Source: Virgibacillus necropolis
Lineage (GTDB): Bacteria > Bacillota > Bacilli > Bacillales > Amphibacillaceae
Assembly: GCF_002224365.1 (NCBI RefSeq)
Contig: NZ_CP022437.1
Span: 1-64,000, forward strand
Length of the DNA stretch: 64,000 nt
Reading direction: 5' to 3'
Positions 42,873 to 53,200 of this stretch are shown piece after piece (position 1 is the first letter of the stretch; each line of letters starts with the position of its first letter). The translations under genes and the position numbers were made by a program. The notes beneath the pieces are model-generated. The model saw only the letters and a list, made by a program, of their open reading frames with translations, had not been told where the DNA came from and did not search any database.

Positions 42873-43376
42873 TTATCTGTTCTCTATCCAAAATCTACGC
42901 TTCACATTCCCGTCTTCTTCTGGGAAACTTTTATCCTCTATTCCACCATTGTTCAAAATAGTATTGGCTGAACCAATATTATCCTCATCACATGTAACCA
43001 ACACACGGTCAATTTTTAATTTCTTACATTTTTTTAGAGCTTCAGCTAAAATTAATGTTGCATAGCCTTTTCGCCTTTCAGAAGGTCGTACACTATATCC
43101 AATATGACCTCCAACGTTAAATAAAAAGTCATTTAAATCATGGCGGATGTCAACCATTGCTAAAACACGATCTTGATCATTGACTAGAAAATAATTGGAA
43201 CTTGGCAGCCAATGATCGTTTCCTTTTTCCCGGGTTGCAAGCGCATTTAAATAATCTTTATAGCTCTCATGTCCGTCCAAACTATAGCTACTGGGTACCA
43301 TTCTGGAAGATCCCCATTCTGCTGCATAATCCTGATGTTCTTTCTCCCATTCTATAGAAGGCCTTACTAGTCTCAT
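42873..43376 (-). CDS. GNAT family N-acetyltransferase
   Basis: A 167-residue GNAT protein beginning MRLVRPSIEWEKEHQDYAAE. GHIGYSVRPSERRKGYATLI is the acetyl-CoA loop, and NTILNNGGIEDKSFPEEDGN a late motif. This subfamily is common in Firmicutes, with unknown targets. GGAGGGTGAAGG precedes the ATG. Confidence 0.8.
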   Translation of the reverse strand: MRLVRPSIEWEKEHQDYAAEWGSSRMVPSSYSLDGHESYKDYLNALATREKGNDHWLPSSNYFLVNDQDRVLAMVDIRHDLNDFLFNVGGHIGYSVRPSERRKGYATLILAEALKKCKKLKIDRVLVTCDEDNIGSANTILNNGGIEDKSFPEEDGNVKRRFWIENR

Positions 43377-43390
43377 CCTTCACCCTCCGT

Positions 43391-43951
43391 TCAGTCAATA
43401 TGTTTGATAACCTTTGCTGGATTTCCCCCTACCACAACATTATCTGGAACATCCTTTGTGACAATCGCACCTGCTGCCACAACAACATTATTGCCTACCG
43501 TTACACCTGGATTAATAACAGCTCTACCGCCTATCCACACATTGTCCCCAATAGTAACGGGTTTACCGTACTCTGGACCTTTTATTCGTTCATATGGATC
43601 AATAGGATGTGTGGCTGTATAAATATGTACACCCGGGGCCATCGCACAATTATCTCCAATCCGCACTTCACAAACATCTAAAATGACGCAATCAAAATTG
43701 GCATAAAAATTTTCACCAACATGAATGTTATAGCCATAATCACAGCGAAAGCTTGGTTCAACCCCTAGCACATCACCACTCGATCCAAAAAGCTCCTTTA
43801 GAAGTAATGTCCGTTTCAAATTTTCTGTTTCTGTCGATTGATTAATTTGTCGGGTTAGACCTCGCGCATAAGTTCGTTCCTCAATTAACTCTGGATCCCA
43901 CGCCTCATAAAGCTCACCATCTACCATTTTTTGTTTTTCGGTTTTAGTCAT
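43391..43951 (-). CDS. maa: Maltose O-acetyltransferase-like hexapeptide enzyme
   Basis: A 186-residue left-handed beta-helix acetyltransferase. It has the N-terminal Maa domain ([20 protein letters not shown]), the hexapeptide repeats, and the catalytic His in [30 protein letters not shown] is the late repeat. It acetylates maltose or other sugars with acetyl-CoA in the cytoplasm. AAAAGGAG ribosome site. Confidence 0.9.
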   Translation of the reverse strand: MTKTEKQKMVDGELYEAWDPELIEERTYARGLTRQINQSTETENLKRTLLLKELFGSSGDVLGVEPSFRCDYGYNIHVGENFYANFDCVILDVCEVRIGDNCAMAPGVHIYTATHPIDPYERIKGPEYGKPVTIGDNVWIGGRAVINPGVTVGNNVVVAAGAIVTKDVPDNVVVGGNPAKVIKHID

Positions 43952-44036
43952 GTTTTTATCTCCTTTTAAACTACCTAGATTTAATGTTAGTAAATGATCA
44001 TATATTACATCAAGCGATGCACAAGCGTCTCAAAGT

Positions 44037-44870
44037 TTAATCGCTTAATCTTGTTAAACTATAATAATCTTGAACCTCATATGCATGGAATCCACAGTCT
44101 TCATATAATTTCAATGCATGTTTATTTTCTACAGCTACCTCTAATAGTATGTCTTTCCCAGTTTTTTGTTCATCTCGCACAATTTGCGTGAGTGCACGTC
44201 TTCCATAACCTTGTCCTTGGAATTTCGGGAAAACAGCAAAACCATAAATGTAGCTTTCCTTTTCGTCATGTGAAACACCGACTTTACCTACAGGTTCATG
44301 GTTAGCTTCAATTATATAAGAAACCTTTTGATCATTTTTTCCATTATTTTCATTGAATTCTCGTGCACCAGCCTCATCAAAGCAAAAGCATGCTACATCT
44401 AATTTAATCTTTATTTCCATATCTTCCGAAGTCGCTTCCCTTAGCTGAACAAAATTGTCCTTAGATTCTAGTTTTTTATATTCCCATTTCATTTGGTATT
44501 CTGAAAAAGTATATTCACAGGTTTTTGTTTGTAACCAATTCTTTGCTGATTGTGATTTAGCTGGTGCATTTATTAAAATTCTTTTTGCATTATCTGGAAT
44601 CGCAGTAATCGCATCATTAAATAGATCGATAAAAACACCGCACAGTCGATAACTCGGGTGAACCATTCCACAAATTTCATATTCATTTCCAAATCTATAG
44701 ATTGCCAAGAATCCGATTAAAGTATCATTTTCATAATGAAAAAAATCCATCTTCTCATTTTCTTTCCTTGCCTTTAACATCTCCCAATTTAGCTTGAGTT
44801 GAATGCTTTCTTCTTTTTCGCATATATCTTGTATCCGTTTAATATCGTTTAATTGTTGTTCGTTCAACAT
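44037..44870 (-). CDS. Double-domain GNAT acetyltransferase
   Basis: A 277-residue protein with two GNAT halves. The N-terminal half (1-135) is degenerate; the C-terminal half (140-277) has the intact loop AVFPKFQGQGYGRRALTQIV and VENKHALKLYEDCGFHAYEV. Substrate unknown. AAGGAGC lies before the ATG. It is the last of the acetyltransferase genes on this strand. Confidence 0.78.
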   Translation of the reverse strand: MLNEQQLNDIKRIQDICEKEESIQLKLNWEMLKARKENEKMDFFHYENDTLIGFLAIYRFGNEYEICGMVHPSYRLCGVFIDLFNDAITAIPDNAKRILINAPAKSQSAKNWLQTKTCEYTFSEYQMKWEYKKLESKDNFVQLREATSEDMEIKIKLDVACFCFDEAGAREFNENNGKNDQKVSYIIEANHEPVGKVGVSHDEKESYIYGFAVFPKFQGQGYGRRALTQIVRDEQKTGKDILLEVAVENKHALKLYEDCGFHAYEVQDYYSLTRLSD

Positions 44871-45039
44871 GATGTAGCTCCTTTTTCAGTTCTTATCTTC
44901 TTACCCTATTTAAATTCTCCATTAGCCTTGTAAATTCCTTCAAATGAAAGCACTAAATTACAAATGAAATTCGATAAATGGATAATAGCAATCTTCTTTG
45001 TTAAAATCGGTCATAGTAAGTAATAGAGGAGAATGTGAA

Positions 45040-46182
45040 GTGAAAATAGTCTCAATTGAACCAACCCCAAGTCCGCATTCGATGAAAATTAACGTGGATG
45101 AACACTTACCAGATGGACAAACACGAAATTATAAGCTTGAAGATAATCTAGATAGTGCTCCTGATTATATCAAGGAACTATTTGCGATAAAAGGTGTAAA
45201 AGGTATTTATCAGGTTATTGACTTTATAGCCCTTGAACGAAATGCTCGAGACGCATGGGAGGATATTCTTCCAGAGGTCCGAAATGTTTTAGGATCTACT
45301 GAGGAAGTTTCAGAATCTGAAACGAACGGACAGCCTAAAGCGGATGATCACTTTGGTGAAATCAAGGTTTTTATTCAACAGTTTCGTGGTATCCCCGTCC
45401 AGGTGAAACTCCAAGATGGCGACAATGAGCAGCGTTTCGGACTACACGAAAGATTTATGGATGCAACAATGAAGGCGTCAGTTGCCACTACCAATATGTT
45501 GATGGAAAGAAAATGGGTAGAACAAAGCACGCGTTATGGGGATGTAAATGAAATTGGACGAGATGTAGTCGAAGAGCTTTCAGCAAGCTATGACCAAGAA
45601 AGACTTGAAGAATTAGTTAAAAAAGCTCTATCGAATGATGAAACCGATTCGCAGCAACCTTTGACACAAAAGAAAAAGGTTACACTTGATATGCTGGATA
45701 CTCCAAGCTGGAAAGAACGTTATGCCGCACTTGATCGAATGGATCCAAGCGCAGACGACTTACCCGTCTTGGATAAAGCAATAAGTGATGAAAAAGCATC
45801 AATCCGTCGTCTTGCTACTGCTTATCTGGGGATGATTGAAGAACCTGAAGTACTCCCCTATTTATATAAAGCGTTAAAAGATAAAGCTGTAAACGTCAGG
45901 CGTACTGCTGGTGATTGCTTATCAGACCTTGGATTTCAAGAAGCTATTCCAGAAATGATTGCTACACTTTCTGATAAAAGCCGAATAGTTCGTTGGCGTG
46001 GGGCAATGTTTTTATACGAAATTGGTGACGAGACTGCTATTCCTGCATTGCAACAAGCGATTGATGATCCAGAATTTGAAGTACGCATGCAAGCAAAGAT
46101 GGCTCTGGCTCGTATTGAAGGCGGGGAAAAGGCGAAAGGGTCAATCTGGCATCAGATGACCGAAGCAACAAAGCAGAAATAA
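45040..46182 (+). CDS. CvfC-like virulence-factor family protein (NifU-N + HEAT repeats)
   Basis: A 380-residue protein from GTG 45040, with AGAGGAG 8 bases upstream; the frame to 44998 lacks a ribosome site. Residues 1-90 resemble a scaffold NifU N-terminal (Nfu_N) domain ([15 protein letters not shown]). From about 215 there are at least five HEAT-type helical repeats ([22 protein letters not shown] and similar). Homologues are called conserved virulence factor C in Staphylococcus. Mechanism unknown. The aldo/keto reductase gene follows 20 bases downstream. Confidence 0.8.
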   Translation: MKIVSIEPTPSPHSMKINVDEHLPDGQTRNYKLEDNLDSAPDYIKELFAIKGVKGIYQVIDFIALERNARDAWEDILPEVRNVLGSTEEVSESETNGQPKADDHFGEIKVFIQQFRGIPVQVKLQDGDNEQRFGLHERFMDATMKASVATTNMLMERKWVEQSTRYGDVNEIGRDVVEELSASYDQERLEELVKKALSNDETDSQQPLTQKKKVTLDMLDTPSWKERYAALDRMDPSADDLPVLDKAISDEKASIRRLATAYLGMIEEPEVLPYLYKALKDKAVNVRRTAGDCLSDLGFQEAIPEMIATLSDKSRIVRWRGAMFLYEIGDETAIPALQQAIDDPEFEVRMQAKMALARIEGGEKAKGSIWHQMTEATKQK

Positions 46183-46202
46183 CGAAATTGGAGATGTATA
46201 AG

Positions 46203-47135
46203 ATGACAAAACAAACAAGAATCGGAAAAACTGACCTACATGTAAATCCAATTGGACTTGGTACGAATGCAGTTGGTGGCCATAACCTTTATCCAAACCT
46301 AGATGAAGAAGCCGGAAAGAATTTGGTGAAGTCAGCTATCACTAATGGAATAAACTTTGTCGACACGGCATTTATTTATGGACCTGAACGTTCTGAGGAA
46401 CTAGTTGGGGAAGTTATAAAAGAAACTGGCAAACGTGATGAAGTTGTTCTTGCGACAAAAGGTGCACATAAATTTGTTGGGGATGGTGTTATATTTGATA
46501 ACTCACAAGCATTTTTAAAGCAAGCGGTTGAAGATAGCCTAAAAAGACTTCAAACAGACTACATTGATTTATTCTATATTCATTTTCCAGATGAAGACAC
46601 ACCAAAAAATGAGTCTGTTCATGCTTTAAAAGAATTAAAAGATGAAGGAAAAATTAAAGCCATTGGTGTATCAAACTTTTCACTCGATCAACTAAAGGAA
46701 GCAAATAAAGATGGCGATGTTGATGTTTATCAAGGAGAATATAACTTATTAAAACGGGACGCAGAAAAAGAGTTGTTTCCATATTTAGAGGAACAAAACA
46801 TTTCATTTGTACCATTCTTCCCTTTCGCATCTGGAATACTTGCGGGAAAATATGATACAAATACGAAGTTTGATGACTTTCGTGCAAAAATGCCACATCT
46901 ACAGGGTAAGGAATTCGAACAAAACCTTGAGAAAATCGAAAAGGTACGCAAAATTGCCGAGTCAAAACAAGCAGAAATTGCCCATGTTGTTCTTGCATGG
47001 TACCTAACACGTAGCCCCATTGATGTTGTTATACCTGGTGCAAAAAGAGCAGATCAAGTACTAAACAATAGTAAAGCATTGAATGTTAATCTAACTGCCG
47101 AAGAAATTAAAAAAATTGATTGGATTTTTAGGTGA
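46203..47135 (+). CDS. Aldo/keto reductase
   Basis: A 310-residue AKR from ATG 46203 (GGAGATG 6 bases upstream; ATG 46188 precedes that site). The tetrad is visible: Asp in [15 protein letters not shown], Tyr in the same motif, Lys in LATKGA and His in FYIHFPD. The C-terminal NADPH-binding part has [14 protein letters not shown]. It resembles IolS/YhdN of Bacillus. Natural substrate unknown; probably part of an operon with the CvfC-like gene. Confidence 0.88.
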   Translation: MTKQTRIGKTDLHVNPIGLGTNAVGGHNLYPNLDEEAGKNLVKSAITNGINFVDTAFIYGPERSEELVGEVIKETGKRDEVVLATKGAHKFVGDGVIFDNSQAFLKQAVEDSLKRLQTDYIDLFYIHFPDEDTPKNESVHALKELKDEGKIKAIGVSNFSLDQLKEANKDGDVDVYQGEYNLLKRDAEKELFPYLEEQNISFVPFFPFASGILAGKYDTNTKFDDFRAKMPHLQGKEFEQNLEKIEKVRKIAESKQAEIAHVVLAWYLTRSPIDVVIPGAKRADQVLNNSKALNVNLTAEEIKKIDWIFR

Positions 47136-47147
47136 GAGGAAATGCAT

Positions 47148-47185
47148 AGAAAAGACGCCTATACAAATGTATAGACGTCTTTTCT
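47148..47185 (+). terminator. Hairpin terminator after aldo/keto reductase
   Basis: A 15-bp stem with one mismatch (47148-47162 with 47171-47185, arm AGAAAAGACG then CTAT), T-rich descending arm. Confidence 0.75.
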
Positions 47186-47317
47186 GTATTTGCGGCGAAA
47201 AATCATGTGTTCACATTCACATGTATTGCCTTATTTTTCGTCTTATGCAAATCAGCTCATCGCAAGAATTAAGTATACCATTAAACTTTGCTATTCTGCA
47301 ATAAAATTTAATTTATA

Positions 47318-48079
47318 TTAGCCGGTAACCCTAACACGAACCCTCTCTTCAAGAGTGTTTTCATATGCTGACAAAATACCTTCTTCAGCTATATGTTCTT
47401 TTGGTACTACTTTTTGATTTATTTCAATGACAACAGGCTCTTCAAAAGGCAATTGAGATAAAGAAATAGTATGCTTGTCCTTCCAGCAAATATCTAAATG
47501 ACTACCATAAAAAAATGAAAATGTGGAAGGAATAGGCATCCCCTTCTTATAAAAATAATGCTCATGTTCCTTCGATACATCTGGTTCGTTTAAGCAAACG
47601 TACAAGGACAAGTTATCACAAAAATTTAGTAAGTCGTAATGAAACTGAAAAGCTTCTTCATCAAAATCGATTAATTGTTTTATTCTATTCTGGCGATCCT
47701 GTTCATTTCGTAAAAACCGTTGTGATTCCTCCCCAAAATCATCTGCTGTAAAACGATAATAATGATGACTACACAGAAGACTTGCATAAGGATCCATCTT
47801 TTCTATCTCATCGATTCCATTCTTGTAGAAAACAAGTTTAGGTTCAGTTGGTAAGTCCATAAATGAATATGGTAATCCAGTTTGGTCATTCCAAAAAGGT
47901 TTCTTATCTACTGGAATCCAGCCTCTATCGTGTTCCGAGATTGCCAGTTCTACTGACGCTCGTTTGTCCTTATCATTGAAAATAGAATTTTCCCATTTCG
48001 CAGCAAAGACCCCCGAAATCCGTGCATGGTTATCCTGTGTAATCATAACGATATCATCCGTGCGTTCTCGTACTATCAT
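47318..48079 (-). CDS. DUF3891 protein
   Basis: A 253-residue protein from ATG 48079, preceded by AGAGGAGG. ITQDNHARISGVFAAKW at the start, EHDRGWIPVDKKPFWN and LCSHHYYRF carry several conserved His/Asp and mark the DUF3891 family. The pattern of paired His and Asp recalls HD-type metal enzymes, but no activity is known. A MITE-like element begins 75 bases upstream and may have altered its promoter. Confidence 0.8.
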   Translation of the reverse strand: MIVRERTDDIVMITQDNHARISGVFAAKWENSIFNDKDKRASVELAISEHDRGWIPVDKKPFWNDQTGLPYSFMDLPTEPKLVFYKNGIDEIEKMDPYASLLCSHHYYRFTADDFGEESQRFLRNEQDRQNRIKQLIDFDEEAFQFHYDLLNFCDNLSLYVCLNEPDVSKEHEHYFYKKGMPIPSTFSFFYGSHLDICWKDKHTISLSQLPFEEPVVIEINQKVVPKEHIAEEGILSAYENTLEERVRVRVTG

Positions 48080-48154
48080 CAAATCCTCCTCTAAATTAGA
48101 ATAGCGCAGGCACCTTCGAAACAATCCAGTGCAGAATGATGGTTTTTATCACAA

Positions 48155-48559
48155 GGCTGTTTTCGTATAGTTTATTGCTTGCTCATACCGCCAAACTTGA
48201 TATAAATTACGACATAATTGCTGGTTTTAGTGGTTGGACAATCGTTCCGGAAATCCACTTCGCTTTCCCACAGGAGTCTCCGTGGATTTCCTTCACTGGG
48301 TTTGTGCTTAAAATTTCAATTTACTTTATCACTGGTTGCTTTTATTATAAAATAGCCTTCAATTTATGGCAATTGATTGGAGCGGAGGGCAGTCGACTCC
48401 TGCGGGAGGATAGGCATAGGTGAGACCCCGCAGTGCGGAGCACGAGGAGGCTCACCAGCCGCCCTAAGGTGCGCGACTGCCCGCAGCAGAAATCAACCAG
48501 TACTTACGTGGCAGTCTATCTATTTTGTGTCAAAAACAACAATCTTTTAGAAGACAGTC
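48155..48559. mobile_element. MITE-like element 2 with near-perfect 8-bp target duplication
   Basis: A 405-base element starting GGCTGTTTTCGTA with a degenerate inverted right end (GACTGTCTTCTAAAAG in reverse complement). Flanks TATCACAA (48147-48154) and TATCACCA (48560-48567) match at 7 of 8 bases. Inside are two core modules in opposite orientation: a short one (about 48228-48300, with GGAAATCCACTTCGCTTTCC and GTGGATTTCCTTCACTGG) and a long GC-rich one (48375-48500, with GACTCCTGCGGGAGGA, GAGACCCCGCAGTG and CACGAGGAGGCTCACC). Related to element 1 but older and rearranged. Confidence 0.78.
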
Positions 48560-48618
48560 TATCACCAAGAGATTTGACTTAAAATCTCAGGCGGACTAGG
48601 ATGCTTGCGCTAGACAAA

Positions 48619-48658
48619 TAAAAAACACCCTTCAGATAAGGATATCCAAAGGGGTGTT
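48619..48658 (-). terminator. Terminator after the superoxide dismutase gene
   Basis: On the minus strand, AACACCC (48652-48658) pairs with GGGTGTT (48624-48630), followed by six T. Confidence 0.75.
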
Positions 48659-48668
48659 ACAGTGCAAC

Positions 48669-49199
48669 TTATTGAAGTGCCATTATCGGACCGCAGCCTA
48701 TCCGTTTTCCAGCATCCCCCGAAGGCTGTGACCGATAATCATCAGGATTCTGATGAATCATGACTGAATGCCCAATAACATCCTCTACACTAAATGCATT
48801 TGTAAAAAATGACATTCTAGCATAACCATTATTCGAAAATAGAACTGGAAAATCGCCTGCATGATTCCCGTGTGGCTGATTAGTCGGATTCCAGTGCCCA
48901 CCTGCCTCTTGGAAGGGCTCCGGCTTATCTGCACTTCCGCAATCAGCATGTTGATGAATATGAAAGCCATGCGGTCCTATCGGCGCTTGATCCCCTTGTG
49001 CTGGTTGGTATGGTGGGAGTCCTGATACTTCCACCATTACTTCTGTACCATAAGGAACGTCTGTGAAAACAACATAACCGTATAAATCCGGGGCTAATGC
49101 ACTACCTTGTACCTCTGCATACGCTCTTGATACCCTTTGTCTTACTGGATAATACATTTGATAATCGTTGCCATATTGCCCATTGTTATATGAATACAT
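48669..49199 (-). CDS. sodC: Cu/Zn superoxide dismutase family protein without signal peptide
   Basis: A 176-residue SodC-family protein. All metal ligands are visible: His80 and His82 (GFHIHQH), bridging His102 (GGHWNP), His110, His113 and Asp116 (QPHGNHAGDF), and His149 (VMIHQNPDD). Cys87 and Cys169 can form the standard disulfide. Bacillus YojM is longer, lipid-anchored and lacks a copper ligand; here there is no signal peptide, and the first 30 residues are rich in Tyr, Asn and Gln, as in spore-coat proteins. A spore-associated enzyme is a reasonable guess, not shown. GGGGGATTACACAAAA precedes the ATG. Confidence 0.85.
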   Translation of the reverse strand: MYSYNNGQYGNDYQMYYPVRQRVSRAYAEVQGSALAPDLYGYVVFTDVPYGTEVMVEVSGLPPYQPAQGDQAPIGPHGFHIHQHADCGSADKPEPFQEAGGHWNPTNQPHGNHAGDFPVLFSNNGYARMSFFTNAFSVEDVIGHSVMIHQNPDDYRSQPSGDAGKRIGCGPIMALQ

Positions 49200-49277
49200 T
49201 TTTGTGTAATCCCCCTACATTTTCTTTATGTGATTACACATCATATGCCTATACGTATTTTTTGTGAAAAAGCACTC

Positions 49278-49439
49278 TTAGCTTCCAGTAACTCTTGGCT
49301 TCGTAGGATCGCAGCTCGGAGCTTCAAGTCCACTAGACTGTGCAAGCTGTATAAGGTAGTAGCATTCCTCCCTCGCCATATGGTCAGCCATGAAACGTAT
49401 AATAATTTTCCTTTTGTTAACATGATGACGACCCTTCTA
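49278..49439 (-). pseudogene. C-terminal remnant, DUF2935-like
   Basis: One minus-strand frame between stops reads RHHVNKRK, FMADHMAREECYYLIQLAQ and a tail SCDPTKPR. The pattern ADHxxRExxYY resembles the last repeat of DUF2935 proteins of Bacillus. No start codon or upstream part of the gene exists, so it is probably a fossil 3' end. The family assignment is from memory and is tentative. Confidence 0.35.
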
Positions 49440-49535
49440 ACCAACCTGGGATATTCTGATTAGCCACTATTTAAACTGGAATTTTCCTGTAGATATATTA
49501 TACTAAATATAACGTTCTAACGAGGAGGATCAAAG

Positions 49536-50138
49536 ATGAGTGATAAAAGTAAAAGCGACAAATTAAATCACAATATTATAAGAGAAAATAACCTCACGTA
49601 CAATGACTATGCATCGATAGATGATGGTAATTATTATGAATTATCAGGGGGACAACTTGAGCTAATGAGCCCAGCTCCATCCGTTACTCATCAGTTTATT
49701 AGTTTCGAGATCCAAAAAAACATTACACAAAGCTGTGAATCAGATTACATTATATTATATGCACCTGTTGACATGATTTTGTCATCTACTGAAGTACGTC
49801 AACCAGACCTTGTACTTATTAATCGAAAACGTATAGGTATAATAAGTAAACGAGGAATAGAGGGAGCGCCAGACCTTGTTGTGGAAATTCTTTCTCCTTC
49901 AACGTTAAAAAGGGATAAAATTGATAAATTAAAGACGTATGCTATATTCCGTATTCCTGAGTATTGGATCGTTGAACCTGATACTGGTGTTTTAGAACAA
50001 CACATTTTACACGGTGACCAGTACAATCTTGTTGATATCTTTCAAAAAGACGATCTTGTCAATTCCCCAAACATCCCATGTATTTCTTTCACAATGGCTG
50101 CAGTTATGGAAAACATCCCCCCTTTGTCAGATGAATAA
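49536..50138 (+). CDS. Uma2 family protein (DUF820, PD-(D/E)XK fold)
   Basis: A 200-residue Uma2 protein. RQPDLVLI (Asp91) and GAPDLVVEILSPST (Asp113, Glu117) carry the restriction-endonuclease-fold catalytic residues, and YWIVEPD the later conserved motif. Such proteins are numerous in cyanobacteria and some Firmicutes and are assumed to be nucleases; their targets are unknown. AGGAGGATC precedes the ATG. No partner gene is adjacent. Confidence 0.85.
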   Translation: MSDKSKSDKLNHNIIRENNLTYNDYASIDDGNYYELSGGQLELMSPAPSVTHQFISFEIQKNITQSCESDYIILYAPVDMILSSTEVRQPDLVLINRKRIGIISKRGIEGAPDLVVEILSPSTLKRDKIDKLKTYAIFRIPEYWIVEPDTGVLEQHILHGDQYNLVDIFQKDDLVNSPNIPCISFTMAAVMENIPPLSDE

Positions 50139-50177
50139 TGCCTTTTTTTATTTGCCTAATCTCCCCCTTCTTGTTGT

Positions 50178-50223
50178 AAAAGCCTTGCTTATCATTCCAA
50201 TTGGAAGATATAAGCAAGGCTTT
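50178..50223. terminator. Bidirectional terminator
   Basis: A 14-bp stem (AAAGCCTTGCTTAT with ATAAGCAAGGCTTT, 50179-50223) with an extended loop. Serves the convergent Uma2 and RND genes. Confidence 0.88.
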
Positions 50224-50233
50224 ATTTCAAAAT

Positions 50234-53200
50234 TTATTCTTTTATATCCTTTTTCCTAAATTTAGCGAATGCTTCATAAACGATTGGGACAATAACAAGT
50301 GTTAATAACGTTGAACTTGTTAAACCACCAATTACTGTCAGTCCCAGCCCTTTTGATATCAGACCTCCGCCTTCCATTCCAATTGCGAGCGGGATTAGCG
50401 CTCCAATCGTGGCAAGAGCAGTCATTAAAATAGGACGCAGACGTGTAGATCCTGCTTCCAGAAGGGCCTCTCTCGTAGACAGGCCTTCCTTTTCTTTATG
50501 AATAACACGGTCAATCAGAACAATCGCGTTTGTTACAACAATACCAATCAGCATCAATGCACCAATCATTGCCGACACACTTAAAGGTTCATCTGCTATC
50601 CATAATGCTACTAAACCACCAATTATAGTGAATGGCAGTGAGAATAGAATGGCAAGAGGCGCCAGTGCACCACCAAATGTTACGACTAACACGAAGTAAA
50701 CAATGGCTATTGCAGCAAGCATTGCCAAGCCTAACTGCATAAACGACTCATTAATTTGTTCCGTAACACCACCAAACTCAACGTTTACTCCATTTGACAG
50801 GTCAAGTTCATTTATTTCATTTTCAACCTCAGTCGAAACAGCCGCTACATCATTAGTCTTTACTTCCGCAGTTAGTGATGCATACATCTTGCCTTCTCTT
50901 CGTTCAATCGTATCAGGTGATTTTCCTTCTTCAACATCCACCACTTCTCCTAATTTAACGGTGGTTCCAAGCGGTGTTTGAATTTCAGAGTTCGTTAAAT
51001 CTTCAATACTATCATATTGCTTTTCTTCCACTTCAATATAAACATTCACATCTTCCCCGTCGTGTTTCACAGTCGTGAGAATTGGCGCTTCACCAGCACT
51101 GCTAAGCTTCATGCCAACCTGTGCTGCCGTCAGCCCATATTGACTTAATTTTTCCTGATTAGCGACAAGCGTATATTGATCGTATGCTTCAGATATACTT
51201 GACTCAACTTTTTCCAGATCATTGTGGTCTTTCATTGTCGGCAGAATTTGACCTACAGCACTTTGAATCTCTTCCATATTGTCACCGTAGACAAACAACT
51301 GTAACCCACTTGCTCCCATACCGGCAAAATCAATGGTTCCCCATTCACCGTTCTCAGTCGTTTTGTTTAGGGTTTCGACCACTTTCGTATCCTCACCGCT
51401 AAAGTTCTCAAAATCGTCGGCATACTCCACATAGAATAATGCAGAATTTCCACCGCCCATCCCCATCATACTCATTGGGCTTCCTCCACCTAATGAATAC
51501 TGGTAAGTTGTAACACCAGCACGGTCACTGAAAAGTTCTTCCGCATCAAGGGCAACTTCCTCAGCTTCTTCTCTTGTTTGCCCTGGCTCCGGACTATACG
51601 TAACCATCAACATTTTTTGTTCCTGAACTGGCAGGAAGCTCACTCCAATAATTGGCACTAAGAATAAGCTTAAAACCAATACCACCGATGCTCCACCAAA
51701 GGTAATCAGTTTATGGTTAAGTGTAAAGTCAAGAATACCCTTATAGAAGTTAGCTAGTTTACTTGGTTTCGCATGACTTTTAGTAACCTCTTTAGCTGCA
51801 TTTCCAGCTAACCCTTTTTTAAACAGCGAATGTGCAAGCATAGGAACGATTGTCACTGCAACAATCAAGGATGCAGAAAGAGCAAACACAACCGCTAATG
51901 CAAATGGTAAGAACATCTCACCAACCTGCCCACTGACTAATCCTAGTGGTAAGAATACAGCAATCGTCACTATCGTAGAAGAAAAAATAGGTATAAACAT
52001 CTGTCTTGTGGCCTCACGGATTAATTCTTTACCGCGAAGTTTTTCTCCAGATAAGGCCATACGTCTATATATATTTTCGACAACAACAATCGAATCATCG
52101 ATTACCCGGCCGATTGCAACTGTCAGCGCACCGAGGGTCATAATGTTAAGCGTTATATCCATTTGATGCAACAGGAATACAGCCATCAATAGGGATAACG
52201 GAATCGAGATAATTGAAATTAACGTTGTTTTAATACTTCTCAAAAACAACAAGATAATAACCACTGCAAAAATTGCACCGAACAATGCCTTACTCAGCAT
52301 TGTACTAACAGCTTCTTCGATTGGTTCTCCCTGATCAAAAGTAGTCGTTATCGTGAGGCCAAGATTGTCCTCGAATTTGCTGAGCGCATCTTTTACACCA
52401 TTAACAACGTCAACAGTATTTGCGTCAGCTGCCTTTACAATCTGAATTCCAATCGAATCCTCACCATTTGTTCTCGAGATCGATTCGGCCTCTCCTGCTA
52501 CTTTAATTTCAGCAAGTTCACCCAATGGGACTGTCGGTAATTGCAACGAACCTTGCTGCTCAGGATTTTGTTCTGGTGCTGATCCCTGTTGCGCGGCAGA
52601 CTGACCCGATTGCGATGGTGTAATAGGAATCTCTAAATTCCTTAGATCGTCAACCGTTGCGACATTACCATCAATGACCAGATTTTTTACGTTACCATCG
52701 AAGTTTGTTAAGCCTAACGGGAAAGAAATATCTGACCCTTGAATCAATTGTTGGATTGTTTTTTGATTTAAGCCATATTTAGTAAGTTCGTTTTCATTAA
52801 AATTTATGGTAACCTTTTGCACTTGTTGTCCAGTAATTTGTGCATCAGAGACACCTTCAATGCCTTCTAACTCGGGAACAACTTTTCCCTCTACCGTTGT
52901 TGTCAATTGTTCAAGGGATTGATCCTCATTACTAATGCTTAAAGCGATTACTGGAAAAGCATTTAAACTCAACCGGGAGACTTGTGGTTCTTTAGCCCCT
53001 TCAGGTAAATTTAAATCAGACAAAGCGCTCTCAACTTCACTTGTTGCTTTATCCATATCAGAATCAAAACTGAATTGAATTTGGATAGAAGAAGCGTTTG
53101 CTAAAGAAGTAGAGCTAACTAGTTCCACCCCTTTTAAATTCTGTACCCGTTGCTCAATTGGCACCGTCACTTCTTCTGCAACCTCATCTGGTGCTGCACC

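Noticed and set aside
48136-48423. A 95-residue plus-strand ORF.
   Set aside because: Lies in the second MITE-like element and has no initiation signal.
49230-49463. A 77-residue plus-strand ORF and a 67-residue minus-strand ORF.
   Set aside because: Neither has a good start; a third frame shows a DUF2935-like tail, so the region is more likely a gene remnant.
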